From: Magnetovibrio sp.
GTDB taxonomy: Bacteria; Pseudomonadota; Alphaproteobacteria; Rhodospirillales; Casp-alpha2
Assembly (NCBI GenBank): GCA_002722175.1
Contig: PBKU01000043.1
Location: forward strand, 1-54,753
Direction of reading: 5' to 3'
Length of the DNA: 54,753 nt
The translations under genes and the position numbers were made by a program. Under the pieces are notes generated by a model that worked only from the letters and a program-made list of their open reading frames with translations, made no database searches and had not been told where the DNA came from. This document shows, piece by piece, positions 19,004 through 28,382 of this stretch. How positions within the stretch are numbered: position 1 is the stretch's first letter; every line of letters starts with the position of its first letter.

Positions 19004-20623
19004 ATGGAAGAAAATTATGAAGCATTTGACAAAACATCAGCTAACCATGTCTCACTTACACCACTATCCTTCATCCAGAGAACCGCTGACATTTTTCCAG
19101 AACGCGTAGCTGTGATTTATGAAGATCGCGAGTACTCGTGGTCAGAAACCTATAAACGTGCGCGGCAATTAGCTTCTGCGCTTAAGAAAAAGGGGATAAC
19201 TCCCGGTGACACGGTTTCCATTATGGCAGCCAATACTCCCGAAATGTTCGAAGCTCATTTTGGAGTGCCGATGGCCGGTGCAGTTTTAAATACGATAAAT
19301 ATTAGGCTTGAAACAGAGACAGTCAAATACATCCTGGCACACAGTGATGCAAAAATAATACTGGTGGATACGGCTTTTTCAGATGTAGTTAGCAGGGCAA
19401 CTAAATTCATCAAGCACGAAATATTAATTATTGATATTGTCGATCCCCACGGCCCAGGTGGAAAACAAATTGGAACCATGGAATATGAAACATTTTTGGA
19501 AACAGGGGATCAAAATTTTCATTGGCTTCTGCCACGTGATGAGTGGCAAGCACTAGCGCTCAACTACACATCCGGAACATCAGGAAAACCAAAGGGTGTA
19601 GTATACCACCATCGCGGAGCTTACTTGATGAGCATGGGAACTGTCGTAGCGTGGGAGCTGCCCCACCATCCTGTTTATCTATATACCGTGCCAATGTTCC
19701 ACTGCAACGGTTGGGGCCATGCATGGACCATGACGCTAGTGGCTGGCACTATAGTGTGTTCCAGAACGGTTACTGCTAAAGCGATATTTGGTGCAATCCA
19801 AAAACACAAGGTAACGCATTTTGGAGGCGCCCCTATAGTTCTGTCGATGTTAACAGATGCACCTAAAGAGGATCGTATTCAATTTGAAAATCCAGTGAAA
19901 GTTCTTACCGCTGGAGCACCACCCCCCTCAGCAATTCTAGAAAAAACACGCTCTCTTGGTTTTGAGGTAATGCAAGTTTACGGTTTAACCGAAACCTTTG
20001 GTCATGTTACCCAGTCGCTCTGGCGTGAAGAATGGAATGAGCTAGATTTTTCGCGACAAGCTGATTTACAAAGTTGGCAGGGGGTAAGCTTTCCAATGAC
20101 TGACAGCGCTGCTGTCATAGACCGAAAAACTGGCCTTCAGGTACCTCGTGACGGGCAAACACAAGGTGAGATCTTCATCCGCGGAAATACAATCATGAAA
20201 GGATATTATAAAAGCGAAAAAGCAACTCAAGAAGCCTTTGTTGACGGGTGGTTTTGCACAGGCGACGCTGCTGTTTGGCACGACAATGGATATATACAGA
20301 TTAAGGACCGGTTAAAGGATGTTATAATATCGGGTGGCGAAAATATCTCTTCGGTAGAAGTGGAAGGCGTCCTATATAGAAACACGGCCGTTGCTGCTGC
20401 TGCTGTCGTTGCAAAACCGGATGAAAAATGGGGCGAGGTCCCATGTGCTTTTGTAGAGCTAAAGACCGGACAAGATATAACAGAGGAAGAACTAATTAAT
20501 TTTTGTCGTAGCCACCTAGCTGGATTTAAGCGTCCGAAGCACGTGGTTTTTGGGGAGTTGCCAAAAACTGCTACAGGGAAAATTCAAAAATTTGTCTTAC
20601 GCGAAAAAGCTAAAGAATTGTAG
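19004..20623 (+). CDS. dmdB: Acyl-CoA synthetase, candidate MMPA-CoA ligase
   Basis: ANL-superfamily ligase, 539 aa. The P-loop YTSGTSGKPKGVVYHHRG, the YGLTETFG motif, the hinge Asp-rich IKDRLKDVIISGGENIS and the terminal PKTATGKIQKF with the adenylation Lys are all present. Similar to medium/short-chain acyl-CoA ligases that include DmdB (MMPA to MMPA-CoA). Placement 17 bp after dmdA, with an AGAGGAAAG ribosome site, makes the DmdB role attractive, but the family is broad. dmdC and dmdD are not in the window. Confidence 0.72.
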   Translation: MEENYEAFDKTSANHVSLTPLSFIQRTADIFPERVAVIYEDREYSWSETYKRARQLASALKKKGITPGDTVSIMAANTPEMFEAHFGVPMAGAVLNTINIRLETETVKYILAHSDAKIILVDTAFSDVVSRATKFIKHEILIIDIVDPHGPGGKQIGTMEYETFLETGDQNFHWLLPRDEWQALALNYTSGTSGKPKGVVYHHRGAYLMSMGTVVAWELPHHPVYLYTVPMFHCNGWGHAWTMTLVAGTIVCSRTVTAKAIFGAIQKHKVTHFGGAPIVLSMLTDAPKEDRIQFENPVKVLTAGAPPPSAILEKTRSLGFEVMQVYGLTETFGHVTQSLWREEWNELDFSRQADLQSWQGVSFPMTDSAAVIDRKTGLQVPRDGQTQGEIFIRGNTIMKGYYKSEKATQEAFVDGWFCTGDAAVWHDNGYIQIKDRLKDVIISGGENISSVEVEGVLYRNTAVAAAAVVAKPDEKWGEVPCAFVELKTGQDITEEELINFCRSHLAGFKRPKHVVFGELPKTATGKIQKFVLREKAKEL

Positions 20624-20776
20624 CGGCAGATTCAGGTGTTTTTTCCAACCTATGCACCCCTCACTTTACAGAATTACAAGGAACGATGCACCCACCTCAA
20701 ATTAATAATCCTGAAAAATCTTGTCGCCGTACCCTTGACTGTAATTTTTTTATCTTTTTATTCGTAAAGGTATTTC

Positions 20777-21700
20777 TTAATTAAGCATCTGATGAATATA
20801 CGGATTTTCATATGCAATCCTAGCTGCTAGGTACTGACCTTGCTGAATGCCATCTTTTTTTAATAACCGTTCCATTCTTATCCGCAAGTCATATATGTGC
20901 TTGTATTGCAAATGGACTGGTCCTTTCCATAGGACTTTATTAAACCGACACAAAAGCCGGTCTCTTGAACATAACACTCCAATGTAAAGGTTTATCCAGA
21001 CGTATGCTAGGAGGGGGTCCGTTTCTGTACCAAAGCCCGTAGCATACATTATCCCAAGGTCAAGCATTGATTGATGGTGCCCTTTTAATGCAGCCTTTTT
21101 ATACCAAATAAAGGCATATGCCTGATAAATTGGTTTTATATTATTCTTTTGGTCTATATGATCCACATTGACTAAATTTTCATTATCTTCCATGTCCGCC
21201 ATTTCTTCATAAGCTACCGCCAAATTATATAAAGCCATAGCATAATTTGTTTCTGTGGCCTCTAATAGCCAATTTATGCCTTTCTCGATATTCTTCGGAA
21301 CAATCTCCCCTGTCATGAACAAAATACCCAGATTTATCTGCGCCGGCGCAAAACCAGATTCTGCAGCCTTCTGATACCATTTCATTGCCTCATCTTTTGT
21401 TTTGTTGTTTTTGCCCATAGATAACAGCAGACCCGCGTTATACTGGGCTTCTGCAAGCTCAAGGTTTCCCGCTTCACGGAATAACTCCAAAGCCTTATCG
21501 GGCGTGTTCAGAGGTTCCAAAGCCTTATTGAATAAACGCTCCGCAACAGTATTGTTGTTTTGCAAAGTCTTGCTTAGCGCTTTTGCCAATGGAGCTTTCT
21601 GATATCTTTCGATAATCACTCCTTGGCCAAGGGCCGGGACACAAAGTGAAAGCTGAAAAATTCCTACCCACAAGGCACACAAAAAAATTATCGCCGGCAT
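20777..21700 (-). CDS. Secreted Sel1-repeat protein
   Basis: 307 aa. Signal peptide MPAIIFLCALWVGIF...ALGQG, then about four Sel1-like (SLR) helical repeats: AEAQYNAGLLLSMG..., APAQINLGILFMTG..., AMALYNLAVAYEE and HQSMLDLGIMYATGFG. Such proteins act as periplasmic scaffolds in envelope signalling or assembly; no partner is evident. Divergent from motAB by ~390 bp. Confidence 0.82.
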   Translation of the reverse strand: MPAIIFLCALWVGIFQLSLCVPALGQGVIIERYQKAPLAKALSKTLQNNNTVAERLFNKALEPLNTPDKALELFREAGNLELAEAQYNAGLLLSMGKNNKTKDEAMKWYQKAAESGFAPAQINLGILFMTGEIVPKNIEKGINWLLEATETNYAMALYNLAVAYEEMADMEDNENLVNVDHIDQKNNIKPIYQAYAFIWYKKAALKGHHQSMLDLGIMYATGFGTETDPLLAYVWINLYIGVLCSRDRLLCRFNKVLWKGPVHLQYKHIYDLRIRMERLLKKDGIQQGQYLAARIAYENPYIHQMLN

Positions 21701-22093
21701 AATTTCTGCTCCAACCTTTCCAGTTTTTTTAGTATAAAATGGATATCCATTCGTTAAAATTAACTTTTCAGGGGGAATTTTTTACTTTATTAAATTACGT
21801 CAACTAGTCGCTCTGCGCGACCCTTAAATTAATTATTGGCAAAAAATTTAAACCAACCATTATATATGATCATAAGCTAGCCTGAATAATACGTGATGAA
21901 GTATAAGTTCTAGTCTTTTCAATAGCGATTGTTATGATTGCAAGTGAACACTTTTATCTTTTCCGAATTATTTTTTGTGGGTAATTGGATAAAATAATAG
22001 GTGAGCTTAAGGGAAAAATGCCCAAGTATTTAAGCGCCTTTATGCTGTAATTGTCACTCAATTTTTTCTTGTTTGTTTAAGTGGAGGCAAAAA
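21701..22093. other. Intergenic region upstream of motAB
   Basis: About 390 AT-rich bases between the Sel1 gene and motA. A small GTCGC-loop-GCGAC hairpin sits at 21807-21821. I see no gene or RNA. A flagellar sigma-28 or sigma-54 promoter was looked for and not convincingly found. Confidence 0.4.
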
Positions 22094-22936
22094 TTGGATT
22101 TCGCGACTGTATTTGGTTTTATTTTTGGCGTTGGTGTAGTCATCGCTGCGATAGGTTCCGGTGGCGATTACGACCTCTTTATCAATATTCCTGGGCTATT
22201 AATTGTTCTAGGAGGAACATTTGCCTCAACAATGATAAAATTTCCCTTTAATGCCCTTTTTGTTTCTATGCCAATTGGTCTGAGACTTGCGTTAACAAAT
22301 ACAAACTACAATTCTGTCGATTTCATCACTGATTCGATGGAGTACAGTAAGGAAGCACGTGGATCGAGCAGAGGACTATTAGCCTTAGAGGCTCACATAC
22401 CGAAAGTTAAGCACCTATTCTTTGCGAAAGGGCTTCAGCTCGTTGTTGATGGTGGCGAAGAGGACTATATCCGCGAAATGTTGAAACAAGAAATGGATCA
22501 AGCGATCCTTCGGCAAACCCTTGCGTATAAGGTCTTCTTCTCTATTGGCGAATCCGCACCGGCATTTGGAATGTTTGGTACTCTTGTTGGATTAATCCAA
22601 ATGCTAAGCTCGCTTGATGATCCAACCAAGGTGGGGGCTGGTCTTGCTGTAGCTCTTTTGACCACATTGTACGGTGTTTTAATTTCATACTTGTTTGCCA
22701 TGCCTATCGCTGAAAAGCTAGATCAAAAAGCTGAAAGCGATATGGAGAATAGAAAGTTAATAATGGAATGCATCATTCTCATTCGACAGAAGAAAAATCC
22801 TACTTTGATGTATGACTTCCTTGAATCCTATCTTCCTGAGAGTGTCAGGGGATCGGTCCAAGAGAAGGCAGGCGGCGATGGTGAAAATCAAGATGCAAGC
22901 AACACGGCTGGGTCTGAGGAGCAGCCAGCAGAATAA
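22094..22936 (+). CDS. motA: Flagellar motor stator protein MotA/PomA
   Basis: Ion-channel half of the flagellar stator; four transmembrane segments with the large cytoplasmic loop (about residues 60-165) that contacts the rotor. The start is decided by sequence: TTG at 22094 has GGAGG six bases upstream and gives MDFATVFGFIFG, matching the MotA/PomA N-terminus (MDLATxxG); the longer frame from TTG 22073 has no ribosome site. FGMFGTLVGLIQML is the conserved helix-3 motif. The MDFAT N-terminus is closer to the sodium-type PomA group. C-terminus is Gln/Glu-rich. motB follows after 70 bp. Confidence 0.92.
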   Translation: MDFATVFGFIFGVGVVIAAIGSGGDYDLFINIPGLLIVLGGTFASTMIKFPFNALFVSMPIGLRLALTNTNYNSVDFITDSMEYSKEARGSSRGLLALEAHIPKVKHLFFAKGLQLVVDGGEEDYIREMLKQEMDQAILRQTLAYKVFFSIGESAPAFGMFGTLVGLIQMLSSLDDPTKVGAGLAVALLTTLYGVLISYLFAMPIAEKLDQKAESDMENRKLIMECIILIRQKKNPTLMYDFLESYLPESVRGSVQEKAGGDGENQDASNTAGSEEQPAE

Positions 22937-23006
22937 GGTCTGTATTTTTTCTAAAGTCAGCAAAATTTTCTAAAACTGCTCCTCTTGCAGAGTTCGGATA
23001 AAAATC

Positions 23007-23840
23007 ATGAGTATCGAAAAGAAAGCAAAAAATGAATCTTGGTTGATGACTTTCACTGATATGTTAATGCTTTTAGTTGTGATGTTTGTCCTTTTTCTTT
23101 CTTTTTCTGAGGTCGACTCTGATAGTTTTAGAAGAAATGCAGGGCCTATTGCTGAAGCATTTAACCAACCCCCCCCCACCTCAATCCTAGAAGGGTACAG
23201 CGCTGTCGTAAGCCTGTCGTCAACTAACATTGAGGCCACTGCATCACCTGAGATAGCACCAGCCCCTCCAAATGCTGCAAAGGGCCAAAAGAAAAAAAAC
23301 AACTCCGAATTAATAAAAGCAATCGAAGACAAAATTACAGATGAAAGTTCAAGATCCAATTATATCCGGGACATGAAAGGGGTAAAGTTAGCACGACATC
23401 TTTCTGGAGTAATGAAGACGGAAATTCGGGATAAGAAAGTAAGCCTGATTGTCGAAAACGATGCTGTAACCCTTAGATTTCCGGAGAAATCCACTTTTGC
23501 ATCTGGGCAGGCAGAGTTACGGGATGAAATTTTGCCAACCATTGACAAAATTGCAAATATAGTTTCAAAAACAGCAAAGACTGACAAAATCATCGTCGCG
23601 GGACATACTGATAGCATTCCCATTTCAACTGAAAGGTTTCGTTCAAATTGGGAACTTTCTACATCACGTGCTGTTTCAGTTGTCCATCAGATCCTCAAAA
23701 GCGCAGGGATAAAAAAAGCCAGAGTCCAGGCTGTTGGGCATGGTGATAGCCACCCTGTTGCAAAAAACAATACAGAAAAAAATCGTGCTCTTAATCGAAG
23801 GGTTGAGGTAAGAATCGAAATGACTGATAAAATAAAATAA
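23007..23840 (+). CDS. motB: Flagellar motor stator protein MotB/PomB
   Basis: 277 aa. One transmembrane helix near the N-terminus (WLMTFTDMLMLLVVMFVLF) with the essential channel Asp in FTD, a linker rich in Ala/Pro, then an OmpA-like peptidoglycan-binding domain (FASGQAEL; VAGHTDSIPI; RFRSNWELSTSRA; GHGDSHPV; NRRVEVRI). Paired with motA. No other flagellar gene is in the window, so the stator pair is a separate unit here. Confidence 0.94.
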   Translation: MSIEKKAKNESWLMTFTDMLMLLVVMFVLFLSFSEVDSDSFRRNAGPIAEAFNQPPPTSILEGYSAVVSLSSTNIEATASPEIAPAPPNAAKGQKKKNNSELIKAIEDKITDESSRSNYIRDMKGVKLARHLSGVMKTEIRDKKVSLIVENDAVTLRFPEKSTFASGQAELRDEILPTIDKIANIVSKTAKTDKIIVAGHTDSIPISTERFRSNWELSTSRAVSVVHQILKSAGIKKARVQAVGHGDSHPVAKNNTEKNRALNRRVEVRIEMTDKIK

Positions 23841-24043
23841 GCCCAACAGTCGTCCAAGGAGGAACATAAAACCAGGGAGAGGCGATCATACGCTGAAGAT
23901 ACAGCGCCTTTCTGACCTAAAAAGACGACCTACCCTACCTTTCATGAAGACTTTTTTTCACGATAGCATGCTGCAAAATTACCGTACGACAAGTTTCCCT
24001 AGCTGTTAATGTGGTAGGACAAGGTAAGCAGGAATTCTGGAAA

Positions 24044-24475
24044 CTAGCCTGCTAAATCATCTTTCCGAGCAACTCTAATCACTGTTTGCTGCATCAAAGC
24101 ACACAGGGTTTCTTTATCCCGGTGGATAGCGATTACCTCACCTTTTGTCACCGTCAATGTTTTACCTAATCTAACCACTTCACCTTTGGCAATTAATTTT
24201 TCACCCTCTGCGGGCGCCAAACAATTTACTTTGAACTCAACCGTTAGAACTTCCTCATCCGGCTCAAACAATGAAAGGGCAGCATAGCCCCCCGCAGAAT
24301 CGACAATTGCAGCAACACCTCCACCGTGAAAGAAGCCATGTTGTTGCAAAAGCCCCTCCCGATAAAGCAACTCAATTTCACAATACCCCGGCTCGACCTG
24401 AGACAATCTTGCCCCAAGCAAATCCATAAGACCCTGTTTATTGAAGCTTCTTTCAACTCGATTTTTAAAGTTCAT
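24044..24475 (-). CDS. PaaI-type hotdog-fold thioesterase
   Basis: 143 aa. The PaaI signature is visible: LLQQHGFFHGGGVAAIVDSAGGYAALS, with the catalytic Asp in VDSAGG and the HGG loop. Family members hydrolyse acyl-CoA side products. Monocistronic on the minus strand between motB and the CIA30 gene. Substrate unknown. Confidence 0.88.
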   Translation of the reverse strand: MNFKNRVERSFNKQGLMDLLGARLSQVEPGYCEIELLYREGLLQQHGFFHGGGVAAIVDSAGGYAALSLFEPDEEVLTVEFKVNCLAPAEGEKLIAKGEVVRLGKTLTVTKGEVIAIHRDKETLCALMQQTVIRVARKDDLAG

Positions 24476-24649
24476 TGATATTGAGCCCTCAAAGATTTTG
24501 CGGTAAAAATTTGGCTAAAACATTTTTTGTTAGTGTATAAAAAATTCTAATGCCATAAAGCAATTAATATAGAATTAGATATTCGATCGGTTTGTATTAT
24601 TATTTCAGCTCTTGTTTTACTATCACTTCTTTGTTGTCATACTTTCCCC

Positions 24650-25207
24650 ATGAAAAATTTGATCATAATAATTTTCTTGATCCTTATCGTACCTGCTAAA
24701 ATTACTAACAGAGCCATGGCTGAACTTCTTTTCAGGGATAATTTCCAAGATACAACTCAATGGCGATTTGTCTCAGATGAAGTAATGGGAGGAAGATCAT
24801 CCGGTAGTGTAGCTTATGCAAAAAAAAATGGCATGCACATTGCTTTATTATCAGGAAATGTGACCACGGAAAATAACGGTGGATTCATTCAGATAAGAAA
24901 AGACCTTCAAAATATAGATTTAAAAAAAGCACGATTCCTGAAGATCACAGCAAAAGGTAATAATCAAAAATACTTTATTCATCTGCGTACCTCTTGGATG
25001 ATGTTCCCATGGCAATATTACCAAACCGAATTCTATGTTAGAAGAGCATTCAAAGAATTTAATATCCCAATTTCACAATTTAGAAGATCAGATTTTTTGC
25101 TATCCAAATCAATAACGCCAAAAAATATAATATCTATTGGTTTGGTAGCATTTGGAAGAGATCATCGCGCTGAATTATCTGTGAAAGAGATAGCGTTTTA
25201 TAAATGA
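24650..25207 (+). CDS. CIA30-family (complex I intermediate-associated protein 30-like) protein
   Basis: 185 aa. A hydrophobic N-terminus (IIIIFLILIVPAKI) looks like a signal peptide, followed by the CIA30/galactose-binding-like beta-sandwich: FRDNFQDTTQWRFVSDEVMGG, then GNVTTENNGGFIQIR and TSWMMFPWQYYQTEF. The mitochondrial namesake helps assemble complex I; bacterial members are common but not understood. A signal peptide argues against a cytoplasmic complex I role here and for a periplasmic ligand-binding one. Confidence 0.8.
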   Translation: MKNLIIIIFLILIVPAKITNRAMAELLFRDNFQDTTQWRFVSDEVMGGRSSGSVAYAKKNGMHIALLSGNVTTENNGGFIQIRKDLQNIDLKKARFLKITAKGNNQKYFIHLRTSWMMFPWQYYQTEFYVRRAFKEFNIPISQFRRSDFLLSKSITPKNIISIGLVAFGRDHRAELSVKEIAFYK

Positions 25208-25360
25208 AGAATTTAATTTTTAGGAAGTTAACTTTTTTCCTTAAAAGCCATATACCATTGAAGACGCAAGACTAATCAGTTGCAATACTCTTAGTCTTTT
25301 CTTCTGTATTTGTTTCTTTCCAAGGCACTTGAACAAATGCAAAAAACCGGGTTCTCACCT

Positions 25361-25678
25361 TTATATGATTCGGGTCTGGGGTTTGTCACTAGGTCCGTTG
25401 TTATGCCTTACCGTTATTACAAAAATCCCCGCAATCACCAGTGCGCTGACCGCAAAAAGGCTTGACTGTTTAAATGCCCCCGTTAAGTCGATTATAATAC
25501 TAGCCAATGCTGGCCCAACCATTTGGCCCACACCAAAAGCCGCCGTCATCCAGGCAAGGACTGGCCATAAATTACCAACGGTAATCTCTCGGGCAAAATT
25601 TAACCCTAAAGCAGTAATCCCTATACTAGCAGCTAGGGCAACTATTCCTCCAAATGCACGCTTTATTCTTCCGCGACC
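25361..25678 (-). pseudogene. Remnant of an MFS transporter (C-terminal ~105 residues)
   Basis: The minus frame from 25678 down to the stop at 25361 reads as the last three to four helices of a major-facilitator transporter: AFGGIVALAASIGITALGLN, then WMTAAFGVGQMVGPALASII and LFAVSALVIAGIFVI. The FGxGQMxGP motif resembles the YbfB/YjiJ-type MFS C-terminal half. A TAG directly precedes the frame (25679-25681) and no N-terminal ~300 residues exist upstream, so the gene is truncated. It lies next to a tRNA gene and a pseudo-tRNA. Confidence 0.75.
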
Positions 25679-25890
25679 CTAACCGACCTGCAGCCATGTC
25701 GTTTTGCTCTGAAACTGTGATAAATTAACTAATTCTACAGTTCCCCTAAAACTAAGCACCAAAGTCTAATCTATAACGATTTCTCTCAATACCCTGAGAC
25801 ATATGACTCCTAAAACTCGGAAAGGGCCCACTTTAATAACTTCTCTTGGAAAACATCGGCCCCCATGAGGGAAAATGTCAGGGGGCAAGG

Positions 25891-25966
25891 TGGTGCCGAC
25901 TATCAGATTTGAACTGATGACCCCAGCATTACGAATGCTGTGCTCTACCAACTGAGCTAAGTCGGC
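25891..25966 (-). tRNA. tRNA-Thr (anticodon CGU)
   Basis: A complete cloverleaf on the minus strand: acceptor GCCGACT/AGTCGGC, D-arm AGCTCAGTTGGTAGAGC-type, anticodon stem CAGCA/TGCTG with loop TTCGTAA (anticodon CGT in DNA, reading ACG), T-arm with GTTCAAATC, discriminator A and an encoded CCA (25891-25893). Confidence 0.95.
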
Positions 25967-26414
25967 ATTCCCACCTGTTTCTCTATAACCCAACCTATCC
26001 GTGTAGTCCATATTCTACACAAAAATGACACTGTTTCTTTACGCATGTCATTCAAAGGAATTTGTAAGGTGCCGCAAATTATTGAAAAAATTCGTTTATT
26101 TGGTCAACATTGTATTACGAATGACGTACTATACCAACTGAGCTAAGACCGCTCTCTAAATTTTATTTAATTATCTGGAAACCCAGGCCAAAGATTACCC
26201 GAAGTTATAGTTTTAGAACTACAAAATTCAAATGCATACACAATTCACACTTGGCTTTTCGCCATTAAGAATCAACAGGCTAAGCCCACAAATTGAGGAC
26301 TGAAATATTTACACGGTATAGCCTATTGCCCGCCTCCAAACGGGCCATCCTTAAAATAATTACCGATGGTAATGCAGGTCTTAAGGTATCCAATAAAAAA
26401 ACTTGCCTTTGATT
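25967..26414. other. Non-coding decayed region around the tRNA genes
   Basis: About 450 bases with no protein-coding frame. It contains the pseudo-tRNA and a small hairpin ATTACC-GAT-GGTAAT (26359-26373), just beyond the end of the GNAT-like gene. Otherwise nothing recognisable. Together with the MFS remnant it makes an eroded segment of roughly 1 kb. Confidence 0.6.
26114..26152 (-). pseudogene. 5'-half pseudo-tRNA-Thr(CGU)
   Basis: Minus-strand 39 bases match the 5' half of the intact tRNA-Thr 150 bp away at 33 of 39 positions (counted by eye), from the acceptor through the TTCGTAAT anticodon loop. No T-arm or 3' acceptor follows, and anticodon-stem pairing is lost, so it cannot form a tRNA. 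It is either a decayed duplicate or the end left by an integration or recombination event. Confidence 0.8.
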
Positions 26415-27539
26415 TTAATATATCGCGCTATCTCCATCGTATGCGGTAACATACCAACTGTTTGCCTGTGAAAGTTGGTTAGCTAAATCCGCTGAGAGTG
26501 CCCTAAAATAAAATGGAAATGTCTGCATTTTCCTTCGAAATGGTTTTAAAGTACTAATAATTTCTCTTATAGCTGGAGGAAGACCCGTTAACTCTAAAAT
26601 ATGACACCCTTGAGCTTTAGCTTCAGAGTAAGCTGCAGCAATTAGTTTTTTAACTGCACTTTGATTTTCATCTAAAACTACTAGATCTGCAATTCTTAAA
26701 CGCCTAAGGTTTACCAGCGAAACATCGTCGCGGACTACTACTATATATCCTTTTAGGATCCCATTCTCAAAATGCCCAAAAAATTTTGTTTCCTTAGCAT
26801 TTCCGCTCAACCCAAAATACCACCTAAGAGTCTTAGAATCACGTGTCGCTAATAATCGGTCCGCATAATCTACCTGCATTCTTGACCAAAAATTGTCAAA
26901 TTGCCGACCAAGAGATTTTAATGGTATCTCCTCAATAGATTGACGATCTTGATTCTCAAGTGCGGCTGCGAATAACGGTCTTAACGGCAACAAGTCTGCA
27001 AATTTACCAATGCGGAGCAGTTTATTTGGGACACCTATTTTTCTTAGCAGGGACTGACTAAAGCCCGACGGCGAAACAATCCAATAAAATACTTCTTGGT
27101 AGCTTGATTCTGGCATCTGTGATCCACCAAATTCCAGGCATCTCTTGCTAGCTGGTTTGTTTGCTGAGGAAATTATCACCAAGTCAATTGTATTTCGGTT
27201 AAAAAATGCCTCACACAACTGCGGAACTGCCCATCGAAACTCTCTTTCGACAGCCCAAGCACGTGCGGTTGAAACTAGAACTTTTTGACTTCGAATCCAT
27301 GATATTTGCGGTATATTACCAAAAAAGCCAACAAGCCGATTATTTGATATTATCTTCCAACCAAGCTCTGGCAGGCCCTCAAAATGACCTAACGCTGGAT
27401 TTTCTAGCCACAATCCAGCCCAAAACTGTTTCGACCTGGCTTTGCTTTCTGGAACTGCCATGCCTAAACGCTGCATCAAATCTGTAATTGCCTGAAAGTC
27501 TTCAAACAATACCGGTTCTACCCTCATCGACCCACGCAC
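26415..27539 (-). CDS. GNAT-like acyltransferase family protein
   Basis: About 374 aa. Two weak GNAT-type halves: an N-terminal one (residues ~1-170) with GWKIISNNRLVGFFGNIPQI and a C-terminal one (~190-360) with FENGILKGYIVVVRDD and an LIAAAYSEAKAQGCHILEL helix. This doubled layout resembles FemAB/GNAT-like proteins of surface-polysaccharide loci. It starts one base after the polysaccharide deacetylase stop (GTG 27539; ATG 27527 is an alternative), so the two are co-translated. An acyl transfer to an envelope glycan or lipid is possible but unproven. Confidence 0.6.
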   Translation of the reverse strand: MRGSMRVEPVLFEDFQAITDLMQRLGMAVPESKARSKQFWAGLWLENPALGHFEGLPELGWKIISNNRLVGFFGNIPQISWIRSQKVLVSTARAWAVEREFRWAVPQLCEAFFNRNTIDLVIISSANKPASKRCLEFGGSQMPESSYQEVFYWIVSPSGFSQSLLRKIGVPNKLLRIGKFADLLPLRPLFAAALENQDRQSIEEIPLKSLGRQFDNFWSRMQVDYADRLLATRDSKTLRWYFGLSGNAKETKFFGHFENGILKGYIVVVRDDVSLVNLRRLRIADLVVLDENQSAVKKLIAAAYSEAKAQGCHILELTGLPPAIREIISTLKPFRRKMQTFPFYFRALSADLANQLSQANSWYVTAYDGDSAIY

Positions 27540-28382
27540 CTAATTTCCCCCAAATAGAAAATAGCGCAATTGCTCTTCTCCCCAGTTTGCTAAAAGATGA
27601 TCTCTGTGAATGTTGAACGGGGAATCTCCCTCTATGTTAGGGCCTCGGTGACCTGTTAAAAAAGAATGGTAACCAATATCTGCAGCAATTTGCGGATGCC
27701 TTTCTGGTAAAAAATCAATCCCGGCACGCCCAAACGGACAACAGAAATGCTTACATGATTTTTCTGTTTTTTCTTCAATGATTTCCTTAGATGTCTTCAA
27801 TTCGTCCACAACATCTTCGACCGATAATTGTATTAGTTTTTTGTGACTCACACTGTGAGAACCTATTGTCATGCCGGCATCTATAATGGCCTTGCAATCT
27901 TTCCAATCAAGGAATTCGACTAGACGGTCACCCCCTGGGAAAAAATTTAAGACTTGGTCACGGTTTTTTATAACGTCTAGTCCAATGAACCCCGTTGGAA
28001 CAAAGAATGCTGCCCGAAGGCTGTGCCCAACAAGAATTGGAACTGCGTTTTCAATCCAATTCTTAAAACCATCATCAAACGTAATACAAAAATACTGACC
28101 ATTGATTGGCTTTGAACTCTCCAGAAGCTTAATTGCATCATCAATGCAAATTACATCACCAGAGTTAGAAAAAAAACGTAGATGTTTTTCAAACCCTTTA
28201 CGTTCATCATCAAAAACATGGTGATAATACGGAAAACGTATCCACCCTTCTCTCATTTCCCTGGACTTCTGAAACGAAAGTAACCTTATTGCAATATCAC
28301 GAGCAAACACTCGGGTCTTTTCTAGCAATGAGCTACTTTTTGTAAATTCAGAAAAATTCCGAATTGGTTTATCATCGGGCAT
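27540..28382 (-). CDS. Polysaccharide deacetylase (NodB/CE4) family protein
   Basis: 280 aa. CE4 motifs: TFDDG (motif 1, metal Asp pair) at ~residue 100, SHSVSHK (motif 2, metal His residues) at ~175, and CPFGRAG (motif 3). Related to XynA-, IcaB- and PgaB-like deacetylases that act on N-acetylated glycans. No signal peptide is seen, which suggests a cytoplasmic or unusually exported enzyme. Its start overlaps the end of hemY by 11 bp, so it is the fourth gene of the hemD operon, which is odd company for a glycan enzyme. Confidence 0.82.
   Translation of the reverse strand: MPDDKPIRNFSEFTKSSSLLEKTRVFARDIAIRLLSFQKSREMREGWIRFPYYHHVFDDERKGFEKHLRFFSNSGDVICIDDAIKLLESSKPINGQYFCITFDDGFKNWIENAVPILVGHSLRAAFFVPTGFIGLDVIKNRDQVLNFFPGGDRLVEFLDWKDCKAIIDAGMTIGSHSVSHKKLIQLSVEDVVDELKTSKEIIEEKTEKSCKHFCCPFGRAGIDFLPERHPQIAADIGYHSFLTGHRGPNIEGDSPFNIHRDHLLANWGEEQLRYFLFGGN

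Noticed and set aside
25329-25682. Open plus-strand frame of 117 codons
   Set aside because: It is the antisense shadow of the MFS remnant, whose minus frame shows real transmembrane segments and MFS motifs.
25766-26011. Minus-strand frame of 81 codons
   Set aside because: It reads through the tRNA-Thr gene; the apparent peptide is the typical translation of a tRNA.
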